A stretch of DNA of 64,000 nt, from assembly GCA_964449465.1 (NCBI GenBank), contig CAYVBK010000027.1, positions 1 through 64,000 on the forward strand, given 5' to 3'. Within the stretch, counting starts at the first letter, position 1. Each line of letters opens with the position of its first letter. A model generated the notes under the pieces. That model saw only the letters and a list, made by a program, of their open reading frames with translations. It did no database searches and was not told the DNA's origin. The translations under genes were made by a program, and so were the position numbers. Below are positions 54,701 to 63,991 of this stretch, in pieces. Source of the stretch: CAYRXM01 sp964449465 (GTDB lineage: Bacteria > Chloroflexota > Anaerolineae > JAFGEY01).

Positions 54701-55402
54701 TCAATGATCAATCGCGTCGGCATAGGGTCCCTCGACATAGCGGCGGCGGTCTTGCTTGGATTCGGGCGGCCGCCCCGTCGTGCGGTCGTCGCGGCCATCG
54801 CGCGCCCACCGCTCCAAAATGCCGCGAATGTAGGCCCAACGGCGCACGTTTTGCCCGGCCGCGATGCGAAACGCATCCTCGATCCAATCGGGCGGAAAGA
54901 TGCGCTCGGCCTCCAACAACTCTTGGGCCAGCATCGGCTGCAACAGGCCAATATTTTGCTCATACAGGTTGAAAATAGTGGGCCGCCGCGCCGACAGCCG
55001 CGCCGGCTCGAACGACTCTTCTGCCGGCCATTCGCCCTGCTCGATCTGTGCCAGTGCCGCCCGGCCACCCTCGCTGTTGAGAAAGAACCACTCTTGCTGT
55101 GCCTGGCCCGGTCGGCGCGCCTGCACCTGAAGCAGCGTCCCGCGCGCCACTGCCCGCTCCAGCCCCTCGCGCAGCGCATCGGCATCCTGACGCAGAGCGC
55201 ACATCAACCGCTCATCTCCAGCCAACTCGGCCAGGGTCACATAACGCACCGCCCCTTTTTTCTGCTGGATCAACCACAGGCAGGCCAGCGTCACCTGAAG
55301 CTCGGCCAGGTGATCGATCAGCGGCAACAGGTCGCTAAAAAATAGATCGGGGATGGGCGTAAATTCCAGTTTACCATCGGGAAAGCCGGCAAAACCCTGC
55401 AT
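54701..55402 (-). CDS. DnaD-domain replication protein
   Basis: A 233-residue DnaD-like primosomal protein. An N-terminal winged-helix-like region (~1-110) with FFSDLLPLIDHLAELQVTLACLWLI precedes a DnaD/DnaB_2 domain (~125-205) containing LYEQNIGLLQPMLAQELL and DAFRIAAGQNVRRWAYIRGILERWA. GGGGG sits just before the ATG at 55402; a 15-residue longer frame would overlap dnaB. The gene begins 7 bp after DnaB and ends 28 bp before the loader, consistent with a primosome-type role. Confidence 0.88.
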   Translation of the reverse strand: MQGFAGFPDGKLEFTPIPDLFFSDLLPLIDHLAELQVTLACLWLIQQKKGAVRYVTLAELAGDERLMCALRQDADALREGLERAVARGTLLQVQARRPGQAQQEWFFLNSEGGRAALAQIEQGEWPAEESFEPARLSARRPTIFNLYEQNIGLLQPMLAQELLEAERIFPPDWIEDAFRIAAGQNVRRWAYIRGILERWARDGRDDRTTGRPPESKQDRRRYVEGPYADAIDH

Positions 55403-55409
55403 TGGCCCC

Positions 55410-57044
55410 CTAATACTCCAGGTCCTGGTGATAGATTTCGACCTCACGGAACTTGGTCAGCTCTTTTTGGAAAAACAGCGGCACCGTGCCGGTCGGCCCA
55501 TTGCGGTGCTTGGAGACAATGATCTCAGCAATGTTCTGTTGGTCGGTTTCAGGAGAGTAATAATCGTCGCGATAGATAAAAATAACAATGTCTGCGTCTT
55601 GCTCAATTGAGCCGGACTCGCGCAGGTCCGACAGAATGGGTCTTTTGTCGTTGCGCTGCTCGACGGCGCGCGAGAGTTGCGAAGCCACGATTACCGGAAT
55701 GTTGAGTTCTCGGGCCAGCCCTTTGAGTGAGCGCGACAGCACCGAGATTTCCTGGACGCGGTTGTCAATGCGCCGGTCGGTCTGCATCAATTGCAAATAA
55801 TCAATAACGATCAAATCGAGGCCATGTTCGGCATACAGGCGGCGGGCTTTGGTGCGCAATTGAACATCGGAAATCGAAGGCGTGTCGTCAATGAAAATCA
55901 TCGTCTCTGACAGCTTGCCGGTGGCCTGGATAAACAGCGGCCATTCTTCTTCTTTGAGGCTACCCAGGCGCAGCCGTTGCGAATCAATGCCCGTTTCAGA
56001 GGCGATCAACCGCTGCACCAACTGCTCAGACGACATTTCCAGGCTGAACACAGCCACGCGCTGATTGTATTTACAGGCCGCATTGTGGGCAAACGACAGC
56101 AGCAGACTGGTCTTGCCCATACCTGGCCGGGCGGCCACAATGATCAGGTCGGATTTTTGCAGGCCGCCCAATAGCTTGTCAACCTGCTTGTAGCCGGTCG
56201 GCACGCCGATGGTCTCGCCCTTGTGCTGGAAAAGATAATCCACCCGCTCATAATACGCGCTGACCACCTCGCGAATGGGCATCAGATCGCGGGCAATGTG
56301 CCGCTGCGACACGCTGAACAGGATTTGTTCGGCGCGATCAATGGTCTCATCGGCATTGTCGGTGTCCTGGTAGGCTAGAGCGGCAATTTCGCCGGCCGCG
56401 CCGATCAGCCGACGCAAGATGCTGGTGCGCTCGACAATGCGCCCGTAATGCTCCACGTTCAAAGCCGTAGGCGTGGCATTGATCAGGCCGGTGATATAGG
56501 CCGCCCCGCCCAGTTCAATCAGGCGTTGGCCCTGCCCTGCGGCGTCTTGCTCGCCGCCCCCGCTGCGCTCCAATTCATCACACAACGTCACCAGGTCTAC
56601 CGCTTCACCGCGATTGTACAAGGCCATGATCGCCTCGTACAGCCATTGGTGGCGCGCCACATAAAAATCATCGGCGCGCAAAAATGTGCTGACCTTGTAG
56701 TGAGCATCGGGGTCAATCAGCAGGGCGCCCAACACGGCTCGCTCGGCCTCGACATTGTGAGGGATCATCTTGTCGGGGGCAGCGGCCTGCCGCACCGATG
56801 ATTCGCGCCGCGGCTCGCTGCGACGCGCCGTGTCATGGCGCGGGGTGTCGCCGTTTTGCCGTTCCGGGCGTGGGCCGGCCGGCAGTTCAGCGACCACAGG
56901 CGGCGCCTCGATCTCATCCCCCAGGCCCAGCACCGCCGCCGGATCGCCTGCATTCCTCCAATCGTCGTCACCCAAAGGTGGTTCGTCGCCATCATCAAAC
57001 GTCTCTGGCATCAAATCCAGATCCGATAAATCCGTTTCGCTCAT
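55410..57044 (-). CDS. dnaB: Replicative DNA helicase DnaB
   Basis: A 544-residue hexameric replicative helicase. An unusual ~95-residue acidic, low-complexity N-terminal extension precedes the standard DnaB N domain (IPHNVEAERAVLGALLID). The RecA-like motor has Walker A ARPGMGKTSLLLSFA, VAVFSLEMS, LIVIDYLQLM (Walker B) and VIVASQLSRAVE. No intein is seen. Its start at 57044 is the only start preceding the extension. It heads the DnaB, DnaD-like and loader cluster. Confidence 0.96.
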   Translation of the reverse strand: MSETDLSDLDLMPETFDDGDEPPLGDDDWRNAGDPAAVLGLGDEIEAPPVVAELPAGPRPERQNGDTPRHDTARRSEPRRESSVRQAAAPDKMIPHNVEAERAVLGALLIDPDAHYKVSTFLRADDFYVARHQWLYEAIMALYNRGEAVDLVTLCDELERSGGGEQDAAGQGQRLIELGGAAYITGLINATPTALNVEHYGRIVERTSILRRLIGAAGEIAALAYQDTDNADETIDRAEQILFSVSQRHIARDLMPIREVVSAYYERVDYLFQHKGETIGVPTGYKQVDKLLGGLQKSDLIIVAARPGMGKTSLLLSFAHNAACKYNQRVAVFSLEMSSEQLVQRLIASETGIDSQRLRLGSLKEEEWPLFIQATGKLSETMIFIDDTPSISDVQLRTKARRLYAEHGLDLIVIDYLQLMQTDRRIDNRVQEISVLSRSLKGLARELNIPVIVASQLSRAVEQRNDKRPILSDLRESGSIEQDADIVIFIYRDDYYSPETDQQNIAEIIVSKHRNGPTGTVPLFFQKELTKFREVEIYHQDLEY

Positions 57045-57241
57045 TCTACCTCAATCTGCCTTGAAAATCGCTTTCATCGAGAAATGCCGCACGCCCACGT
57101 GTGCCACATTACAAAACTACACCGGTCTGGCACGAGGGCGTGCCAACCTACTCACACCGCCCCTCTCTGCCGTCAAAGAAACCAGGCCCTTGCACCTGGT
57201 TTCTGTTTCGGCATGTCATTGGCAATCCAAGACAACCCCTC
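57045..57241. other. Intergenic region upstream of dnaB
   Basis: A 197-bp gap that should contain the dnaB promoter; no strong consensus was seen. It contains the terminator hairpin of the upstream gene, listed separately. Confidence 0.4.
57177..57204 (-). terminator. Probable intrinsic terminator of the BFN-domain gene
   Basis: AGAAACCAGG (57177-57186) and CCTGGTTTCT (57195-57204) form a perfect 10-bp stem with an 8-base loop. Read leftwards, the stem is followed by TTTG, so it could end transcription of the gene stopping at 57242. Confidence 0.65.
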
Positions 57242-57733
57242 TCACTGATCGCCCAACCCGTCCATATCCAGGGTATCAACAAAATTGCGAAAAATGTCCA
57301 TCTCTTCGGTGTCCGGCGCAATCTCCTGGCCTGGATAAATGCTGGCCTGATCCAAAACCTGCTCGGCCACATAAATCGGCACATGCGCCCGCACAGCCAG
57401 AGCAATGCTGTCGCTGGGGCGGGCATCAATATCCAAAACGCGATGCCCCTGCACCACGTGCAGCACGGCAAAAAAGATATTGTCGCGCAACTCGCTGATC
57501 AGGATATATTCCAATTCTCCGCCCAATTCGGCGATGCAATTCTTGAGTAAATCGTGGGTCAAGGGGCGCGGCTGCTTGTGTCCTTGCAGCTCCCAAATGA
57601 TCGCATCGGCTTCGGTGGCATAGATGAAAATGGGCAACTGTCGCTCCTGGCCCATCTCTTTGAGCAGCAAGACACGCTCTGGGCTGGGATTCATCAAATT
57701 GACCCGGATCGAATCTACCGTAACCTGGATCAT
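57242..57733 (-). CDS. Bifunctional nuclease (BFN) domain protein
   Basis: A 163-residue protein of the BFN family (DUF151), with the typical LPIFIYATEADAIIWELQG, FFAVLHVVQGHRVLDIDARPSDSIALAVRAHVPI (residues ~95-130) pattern and a short acidic C-terminus. Family members have been reported to carry nuclease activity, but the role in bacteria is unclear. ATG at 57733 has GGAGACC upstream. A likely promoter lies ~75 bp upstream and a terminator follows, so it is a single-gene unit. Confidence 0.9.
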   Translation of the reverse strand: MIQVTVDSIRVNLMNPSPERVLLLKEMGQERQLPIFIYATEADAIIWELQGHKQPRPLTHDLLKNCIAELGGELEYILISELRDNIFFAVLHVVQGHRVLDIDARPSDSIALAVRAHVPIYVAEQVLDQASIYPGQEIAPDTEEMDIFRNFVDTLDMDGLGDQ

Positions 57734-57806
57734 GGCGAGGTCTCCTTTCTGGCGCAGTCGGGTAATCGGGCGATGGTGGCTGATGGAGCAAGGACAAGCG
57801 AGTTCG

Positions 57807-57835
57807 ATTATACCACAATCGCAGCAGGTGAACAA
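57807..57835 (-). promoter_or_regulatory. Sigma-70-like promoter of the BFN gene
   Basis: On the minus strand TTGTTC (57835-57830) and TATAAT (57812-57807) are separated by 17 bp. It lies in the 188-bp divergent gap, back to back with the next promoter. Confidence 0.6.
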
Positions 57836-57847
57836 AATGTCGGCGTT

Positions 57848-57875
57848 TTGCAGATCAAAGTCAATATGCTATAAT
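57848..57875 (+). promoter_or_regulatory. Sigma-70-like promoter of the serine-hydrolase operon
   Basis: TTGCAG (57848-57853) and a perfect TATAAT (57870-57875) are separated by 16 bp, 46 bp before the GTG start at 57922. Confidence 0.65.
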
Positions 57876-57921
57876 CGCCCTGACTGCATGCTCACTCCAC
57901 AGTCGCTATACGAGGAGTATC

Positions 57922-59394
57922 GTGAAAGGCTATAAATTTTTCACTTTTGTGCTGATTATTCTCATCATCCTATATCTGCTCTATCAACTCAACGGCTATC
58001 TCACCTTTCGTGAACTGCTGCCACCCGACTCGACCATCGCCGGGCTGAACGTAGGTTTGATGACCGAAGCTGAAGCCAAACAAATCGTCACCCAGGCTTT
58101 TAACACCTCGGTGGTGCTGAACTATGGCCGCGAAACGATCAAGCTCAGCCCGGGTCGGGTTGATTTTCACCTCGGCACCGAGATCGTGTGGGCTGAGCTG
58201 GCCCGCCGACGCGCCCAGGTTTCTTTTTTTCAGGGCTTTGGCAGCTATTTGCTGGGTGAAAACCCGCCGCCGATCACCATGTCGGTGCAGGCACGCATCA
58301 ATGAACAAAAGTTGATCCAGATTCTCAACGACATTGCCCGCCAATATGACCGTGGCATGCTCGAACCGCAGGCACAGTACGAAACGCTCACGTTCAGCCA
58401 GGGCAGCCCGGCTCACTGGCTCAACATCGAGGCCTCGCTGCCACTGGTCGAGGCCGCGTTCAACTCGGCCGGCAGCCGTCAGGTCGAACTGGTGGTCGAA
58501 GAAGGCACCCAGCCCCCCCCCCCCGACATTTCACTGCTCAAAACCATGATAGACTGGCGTCTTTCCGAGTGGCCGGGCATTGTCGGCGTATTTGTCAAAA
58601 ACATGCGCACCGGCGAAGAACTGATCGTCAACGGCGACGTGGCCTTTGCCGGCATGAGCATTATCAAAATCCCCATCCTGATCGAAACCTACCGCTACCT
58701 TGCCCGCGAACCTGGCGAAGAGACCTCCAAGCTGATGCGCGAGACCATGATCCAGAGCGGCAACTTTACCGCCAACCTGCTTTTGCGGCAGATCGGAGCC
58801 ATCCAGGCCAACAATGACAGTGCCGCCGCCGGCGTCGAGGTGTTGAACGTTTCGCTCAAGCGGCTGGGCATGGTCAACACGTTTATGGCCACGCCCTATG
58901 ACGTAGATGTGCTGCCTCGCCGCATCAGCACGCCGGCCAACTCGCGCCAAGACCTCAATACCCGGCCCGACCCCTTTATGCAGACCACCCCTCGCGAGAC
59001 CGGTCTGCTGCTGGAAATGATCTATCAACTGACGCAGGGCGGCGGCACCCTGATGGCTGCCTACCCCGGCCAGTTTACACCCGCCGAGGGCCAGGCCATG
59101 ATCAACCTGATGACACAAAACCACGAAGCCATCTTGCTGGAGGGTGGTTTGCCCCCCAAAACCACCATCGCCCACAAACACGGCTATGTGGCCGATACGC
59201 ACGCCGACGCCGCCATCATCTTGCCGGCCGACGGCAGCGATTTTGTGCTGGTGGTGTTCATCTATGCCAACACCGAATGGCTGGGCGACCGCAGCCTGCC
59301 CATCTTTGCCGACATGGCCACAGCCTCGTTCAACTATTTTCACCTGGGCAACCAATACCTTCGCCCTGATCTGACCCCTCAAGAGAATCCATGA
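57922..59394 (+). CDS. Membrane-anchored class-A beta-lactamase-like serine hydrolase with YoaR/VanW-type domain
   Basis: A 490-residue envelope protein: N-terminal membrane anchor (~5-25), a YoaR/PG_binding_4-like region (~35-205; PPDSTIAGLNVGLMTEAEA), then a class-A beta-lactamase/PBP-like fold (~210-490) with nucleophile Ser246 and Lys249 (MSIIK), SGNFTANLLL (SDN position) and HKHG (KTG position). Role may be a peptidoglycan hydrolase or transpeptidase-type enzyme rather than drug resistance. Start is GTG with GAGGAG upstream. It overlaps the next gene by 4 bp (ATGA), and that gene contains a paralogous hydrolase domain. Confidence 0.87.
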   Translation: MKGYKFFTFVLIILIILYLLYQLNGYLTFRELLPPDSTIAGLNVGLMTEAEAKQIVTQAFNTSVVLNYGRETIKLSPGRVDFHLGTEIVWAELARRRAQVSFFQGFGSYLLGENPPPITMSVQARINEQKLIQILNDIARQYDRGMLEPQAQYETLTFSQGSPAHWLNIEASLPLVEAAFNSAGSRQVELVVEEGTQPPPPDISLLKTMIDWRLSEWPGIVGVFVKNMRTGEELIVNGDVAFAGMSIIKIPILIETYRYLAREPGEETSKLMRETMIQSGNFTANLLLRQIGAIQANNDSAAAGVEVLNVSLKRLGMVNTFMATPYDVDVLPRRISTPANSRQDLNTRPDPFMQTTPRETGLLLEMIYQLTQGGGTLMAAYPGQFTPAEGQAMINLMTQNHEAILLEGGLPPKTTIAHKHGYVADTHADAAIILPADGSDFVLVVFIYANTEWLGDRSLPIFADMATASFNYFHLGNQYLRPDLTPQENP

Positions 59395-62300
59395 ACGTCA
59401 AAAAAATAACCCTGCTCTTTTTGCTGACCCTGGCACTGATTCTGGCGCATCACCCGGCCACCGCCGCGCCGACCTTTATCCACACCACCCAGGCCGATTG
59501 GATGCGCGGCGAACGTCAAAGCCTGGACGTGCGCACACTGGACGCGCTGGGTACGCCCTATGGCCTGGATCAAGACGAACACGGAGCCATGCGTCTGCGC
59601 TCACAGCCCGGCGCGTGGATGCCCCACCCCGACAATCCGGTGATGGTGCCGGGCGAGGCCGGCGCCTGGGACGACGCTGTGATCAGCGAGGCCAAGGTGG
59701 TCTGGCACGATGGCATGTTCCACATGTGGTACGCCGGCCGCTGGCGCGACCCGCAAGGGCGCAAAACCCCGATGGACCTGGGCTATGCCACCTCGCCCGA
59801 CGGCGTTCACTGGAGCAAATACCGCGCCAACCCGGTGTTGCAGCGCGGCCCGCTGGGCAGCACCGATGAAAATCTCGTCTCGGCGCCCTCGGTGGTGTAC
59901 GACGGCGAGCTGTGGCGCATGTGGTACAGCGCAGTCAACTTTAAGGGCGACTGGAGCATCCACTATGCCACCTCCACCGACGGCGTCAACTGGCTCAAAT
60001 CAGCCCAAAACCCGCTCATGCAAGAAACCCACGACCAACGCTGGGACGCCGTCTATATTGCCGAGCCGTTTGTGCTGTGGAATGGGCGCGGCTGGCAAAT
60101 GTGGTACAACGGCGCCTCGGCCCAGTCGGACACGCTGCTGGGCTATGCCGAATCGGCCGACGGCCTGACCTGGAAACGACTGCCCGGCAACCGCCCAGTG
60201 CTCAACATCGCCTCTACCGGCCAGTGGGACGATTTTTCGGTGGCCCGCGCCAGCGTGATGTTTGATGGAGAACGATACCAGATGTGGTATGAGGGACATG
60301 ATGGCACCACCTGGCGCATCGGCTATGCCACCTCGCCCAACGGCATCAGTTGGGAGCGCGGCCCGCACAATCCGGTGATAGACCTGGGACCCGCCGGCGC
60401 ATGGGACAGCAAGGTGGCCTCTGAACCCAATGTCATTTTCGACGGGCAGCTTTACCGTATGTATCATTCGGGTTATGACGGCGACCGGTATCGGGTGGGG
60501 CTGTTCACCGCGCCGCCCATCTATGAATCCACAGGCCTGTTTCTCTCGCCGGTGATCAGCCATCCTACACCGCTGCAATGGGGCATGCTGGCCTGCGATA
60601 TGACCCTGCCATCTCAAACCGGGGTCGGCCTGGATGTGCTGACCAGCGACGACGGCCAGACCTGGACCACCTGGCCCGATGTGGCCGAATGGCGCAGCAG
60701 TGCAGCGTTCAGCGGCACCCAAACCGTTGACCTGTACGAGCAAGGCATTGCCGCCTCGCGGTTTTTGCGCTACCGCCTCACCCTGAACACTGCCGATCCA
60801 GCCGTTTCGCCGCTGGTCCGCCAGATCACCGTTTCAGAAGAGCGGCCCACGCCCACACCCACACCCACCCATACCTCTACGCCAACGCGGCCGCCGGCGC
60901 CCACACCGACCGCTACACCCACGGCGATGCCCACCTCCGCTCCGCTGCCGACCGCCACGCCCACTGCGCTGCCCACGCGCGGCCCCACGCCCACCCCGCC
61001 GCCGCCCCCGCCGCCGCCCACATTCCCATCCGGATCGCTGACCCAGAGCGGCTGGTTGATCGCCGTCGGCGGCATAGGAATGTTGGGCTGGTTGGCGGCC
61101 ACCACCCTGATCAACCGCCGTCGTCCGGCCGCAAATGAAGGCCAGCCCGAACCGCGTCGCCGATGGACGCACTGGGGTTGGAATTGGGCCTGGAGTTTGC
61201 TGGGCATTCCGATCATCCTGCTGGGCGCATATCAGCGATACACTGCCGATCAACAACGTCGCCAGGCCGAGACCGAGTATCAGGTAGTGGTGCAAAACTG
61301 GGACACCGGCGAAAATGTGCCGGCGCCCTGGCTAAGCGATGAGCAAATTCGCCAGGCCATCGGTGAACGCCTGGTATCGCCATGCCTGCGCCCCATCGCC
61401 GTGCAATACCTCACCCACACCGTCACCCTGCACACCGCCGACCTGGGCTTTCAAAGCAACGCTGACACCCTGATCATCCAGGCCATCCAGGCCAACCATA
61501 CCGACGCCGGCCAGCGCGAATTGGAGGCCTTTTTTTGGGGCCGACCGCAGTCTATGTTTGAATTTACCCATACATTCAATTACGACTTGCTGCTTCCCTG
61601 GCTGCAAAACATCGCCGCGCAGATAGACCGGCAGCCCGTCCCCCATCGCCTGGACGCCTCCTCGCTGACCGTCAGCAGCGGGCAGGCTGGCCGCGCCCTG
61701 GACATGGACGAATCGCTGCGCCGCCTGCGCGCCGCCATCGCCGACTATACCATCACACACGTGGTTTTGCCCGTTCAAGATATCCCGCCGCAAGCCCTGA
61801 GCCAGACGCAAATTGACGCTTTTTTGGCCGGAACCGCCCCGGCCTGGTCCGAGCCGCCGCAGCCGCCGGTCAGCCGCCCGATCACCATCCCCTTTGACTA
61901 TCAGCGCTGGATCGCCCGCACCGGCCTGCCGGCGCGCGACTGGCAGCCCACCCGCCCTATGACCGGCTATACCTTTTTGCCGGGCGAGATGGGTTGGACA
62001 CTGGACATCACCGCAGCGCGCGGGGTCATTCAAGATGCTATCGCGCAAGGCCGCCAGGATGTGTCCTTGAAAATCACCGCCACCGTGCCGCCTCCGCCGC
62101 TGACCCTGGCCGACATCAAGCCGGCGCTGCTCGACATTGCCGGGCATTTCAGCGGCCTGACGGCTTTTTATGTCCAGGACCTCAGCAGTGGTGAGGAGAT
62201 CAGCCACCATGCCGGCATCACCACCTCTGGTATGAGCATGATCAAAGTGGCAATCATGGCCACGGCCTACCGCGTCATCACCCGGCCGTTTGCCGCGCCG

Positions 62301-62951
62301 CTGCAAGACGCCATGGCCCAAATGATCGCCCACAGCATCAATGAAAAATCCAATTATGTCATCTTACAGATTGGAGAGGGGGATTTTGCCGAGGGGTTGC
62401 AGCGAATCAATGAGACATTGGCCGCGCTGGATATGCGCCAAACCTACATCCGCCAGGCCTACCGCGTCGAGGGGCAGTATTACCCGGCTATTGACATCCC
62501 GCGCCACCCGGCCGCCGACATTCCGCCGGAAGACCGCCTGAACGTGTGGCCCGACACGGCCATGCAGACTTCGCTGACCGATCAGGCCAAACTGTTTCGG
62601 GCATTGTACCAGGGCACACAAGGAGGGGGTAGACTGCTGGAGGCCTTTCCCAACCTGACCGCCCAAGACTGCCAGGCCATGCTCGACCTGCTCAAGACCA
62701 ACCCCACGCGCACCTTTCTCGGCCCCGGCTTTGCCGACAGCGTGCCGATGGCGCACAAGAACGGTTTTGGCGGCGGCACCGGCACCGATGAGCGGATGAA
62801 TGTTGGCATCATCTGGCCGCCGCAGGGCCGCCCCTACCTGGTGGGGCTGTATCAGTGGGACAAACAAGACTGGATCCACTGGCTGCGCGTCTGGCCGCAA
62901 CAGATCGAGTTTTCAACCACGCTGTACAACTATTTTACCATGCCGCAATAA
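59391..62951 (+). CDS. Secreted glycosidase-like beta-propeller fused to a membrane serine hydrolase
   Basis: An 1186-residue fusion: signal peptide (~1-25), five-bladed GH43/GH32-like propeller (~50-375; repeated MWYAGRW, MWYSAVNF, MWYNGAS, MWYEGHD), a beta-rich region (~375-480), Pro/Thr linker (~483-543), two membrane helices (~551-573 and ~598-615), a VanW/YoaR-like region and a C-terminal beta-lactamase-like domain (~905-1186) with Ser949 and Lys952 (MSMIK) and HKNG. The helix pair puts both end domains outside. The C-terminal half is paralogous to the upstream protein, so the pair probably acts on the same cell-wall substrate. The propeller may bind glycan. Confidence 0.88.
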   Translation: MNVKKITLLFLLTLALILAHHPATAAPTFIHTTQADWMRGERQSLDVRTLDALGTPYGLDQDEHGAMRLRSQPGAWMPHPDNPVMVPGEAGAWDDAVISEAKVVWHDGMFHMWYAGRWRDPQGRKTPMDLGYATSPDGVHWSKYRANPVLQRGPLGSTDENLVSAPSVVYDGELWRMWYSAVNFKGDWSIHYATSTDGVNWLKSAQNPLMQETHDQRWDAVYIAEPFVLWNGRGWQMWYNGASAQSDTLLGYAESADGLTWKRLPGNRPVLNIASTGQWDDFSVARASVMFDGERYQMWYEGHDGTTWRIGYATSPNGISWERGPHNPVIDLGPAGAWDSKVASEPNVIFDGQLYRMYHSGYDGDRYRVGLFTAPPIYESTGLFLSPVISHPTPLQWGMLACDMTLPSQTGVGLDVLTSDDGQTWTTWPDVAEWRSSAAFSGTQTVDLYEQGIAASRFLRYRLTLNTADPAVSPLVRQITVSEERPTPTPTPTHTSTPTRPPAPTPTATPTAMPTSAPLPTATPTALPTRGPTPTPPPPPPPPTFPSGSLTQSGWLIAVGGIGMLGWLAATTLINRRRPAANEGQPEPRRRWTHWGWNWAWSLLGIPIILLGAYQRYTADQQRRQAETEYQVVVQNWDTGENVPAPWLSDEQIRQAIGERLVSPCLRPIAVQYLTHTVTLHTADLGFQSNADTLIIQAIQANHTDAGQRELEAFFWGRPQSMFEFTHTFNYDLLLPWLQNIAAQIDRQPVPHRLDASSLTVSSGQAGRALDMDESLRRLRAAIADYTITHVVLPVQDIPPQALSQTQIDAFLAGTAPAWSEPPQPPVSRPITIPFDYQRWIARTGLPARDWQPTRPMTGYTFLPGEMGWTLDITAARGVIQDAIAQGRQDVSLKITATVPPPPLTLADIKPALLDIAGHFSGLTAFYVQDLSSGEEISHHAGITTSGMSMIKVAIMATAYRVITRPFAAPLQDAMAQMIAHSINEKSNYVILQIGEGDFAEGLQRINETLAALDMRQTYIRQAYRVEGQYYPAIDIPRHPAADIPPEDRLNVWPDTAMQTSLTDQAKLFRALYQGTQGGGRLLEAFPNLTAQDCQAMLDLLKTNPTRTFLGPGFADSVPMAHKNGFGGGTGTDERMNVGIIWPPQGRPYLVGLYQWDKQDWIHWLRVWPQQIEFSTTLYNYFTMPQ

Positions 62952-62967
62952 TAAAAATCGCCATCCG

Positions 62968-62996
62968 GTAGGGGCAGGGCTTGCCCCTGCCCCTAC
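62968..62996. repeat. GTAGGGGC hairpin repeat
   Basis: A near-perfect palindrome, GTAGGGGCAGGGC...GCCCCTGCCCCTAC, 16 bp after the end of the serine-hydrolase gene and 14 bp from the end of the convergent phosphofructokinase gene. It probably acts as a bidirectional terminator and belongs to the same family as the other hairpin repeats in the window. Confidence 0.85.
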
Positions 62997-63010
62997 CTGG
63001 ATCGCCGGGA

Positions 63011-63991
63011 TCAGATTTCCATAATCTGCGCCAGTTCATAGAGCCGATCTTCGATGCTGCGCTTTTGCACCAGCACCTCGGCCAACGGCGTAAAGACAAG
63101 TCTGGAACCGACCAGCCCCACCATACAACCGCTTTTGCCCTCAACCAGCCCATCCACTGCGGCCGCGCCCATACGGGTAGCCAGAATCCGGTCAAACGCC
63201 GACGGTGCGCCGCCGCGCTGCACATGCCCCAACACGGTCACGCGCATATCAAAGCCCAACTCGGCCTTGTGCTCGTCCAGGTAATCCAAAATGGCCTGCG
63301 TGCCGGGTTTATAGCCCTCGGCCACAACAATGATACCGTGCGACTTGCCCTTGATATAAGCCTCGGTCAACACCTCGGCCACTTTATCCACCGGCGTAGG
63401 AATTTCGGGGATCAGTGACAGCTCGGCGCCGCCGGCAATGCCGCCCATCACCGCCAGATAGCCACAGTCGCGCCCCATCACCTCGATCAAAAAAGCGCGC
63501 TGATGCGAAGAGGCCGTGTCTTTGATCTTGTCAATGGCATCCAGGATCGTATTCAAAGTGGTGTCCACGCCGATGCACATGTCGGTGCCGGCCAGGTCAT
63601 TGTCAATCGTGCCGGGCACCCCCACCGTCGGCAGGCCCAGTTCGTGCAGTTCGCGGGCGCCGCTCAGCGAGCCGTTGCCGCCGATGATCACCAGGCCATC
63701 AATGCCGTTTTGCGCCAGCATGCGCAGCGCATCGCGCTGATATTTGACTTCTTTGAACTCGGGAAAACGCGTCGTCCCTAAAATAGTGCCGCCCTTGCCG
63801 ATAATGCCGCCCACCGAGCGAGCGTCAAAAGGCACGTAATGGCCGTTCACCAGGCCGATATAGCCCCGTTGGATGCCGATCACCTCAATGCCCATACTGA
63901 TCGCTTTGCGCGTCGCCGCGCGAATGCACGGGTTCAATCCCGGTCCGTCGCCGCCGCTGGTCAACACGCCGATTCGCCTGATCCTGGTCAT
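63011..63991 (-). CDS. pfkA: 6-phosphofructokinase (ATP-type)
   Basis: A 326-residue phosphofructokinase, complete unless a start beyond the window edge is used. GVLTSGGDGPGLN (ATP/phosphate loop), GTILGTTRFPEF, VIIGGNGSLSGA, PGTIDNDLAGTD (catalytic Asp region), MGRDCGYLAV and GHVQRGGAPSAFDR are all visible. The Gly after the N in GGNGS and the Gly in PGTIDND indicate ATP rather than pyrophosphate as donor. The GGDGS motif carries Asn for Asp, a less common variant. It carries out the committed step of glycolysis. Confidence 0.95.
   Translation of the reverse strand: MTRIRRIGVLTSGGDGPGLNPCIRAATRKAISMGIEVIGIQRGYIGLVNGHYVPFDARSVGGIIGKGGTILGTTRFPEFKEVKYQRDALRMLAQNGIDGLVIIGGNGSLSGARELHELGLPTVGVPGTIDNDLAGTDMCIGVDTTLNTILDAIDKIKDTASSHQRAFLIEVMGRDCGYLAVMGGIAGGAELSLIPEIPTPVDKVAEVLTEAYIKGKSHGIIVVAEGYKPGTQAILDYLDEHKAELGFDMRVTVLGHVQRGGAPSAFDRILATRMGAAAVDGLVEGKSGCMVGLVGSRLVFTPLAEVLVQKRSIEDRLYELAQIMEI

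Noticed and set aside
57922..62951. Antibiotic-resistance beta-lactamases
   Set aside because: Membrane-anchored or multi-domain architecture with YoaR/VanW-like regions points to cell-wall enzymes, not dedicated beta-lactamases; resistance cannot be claimed.
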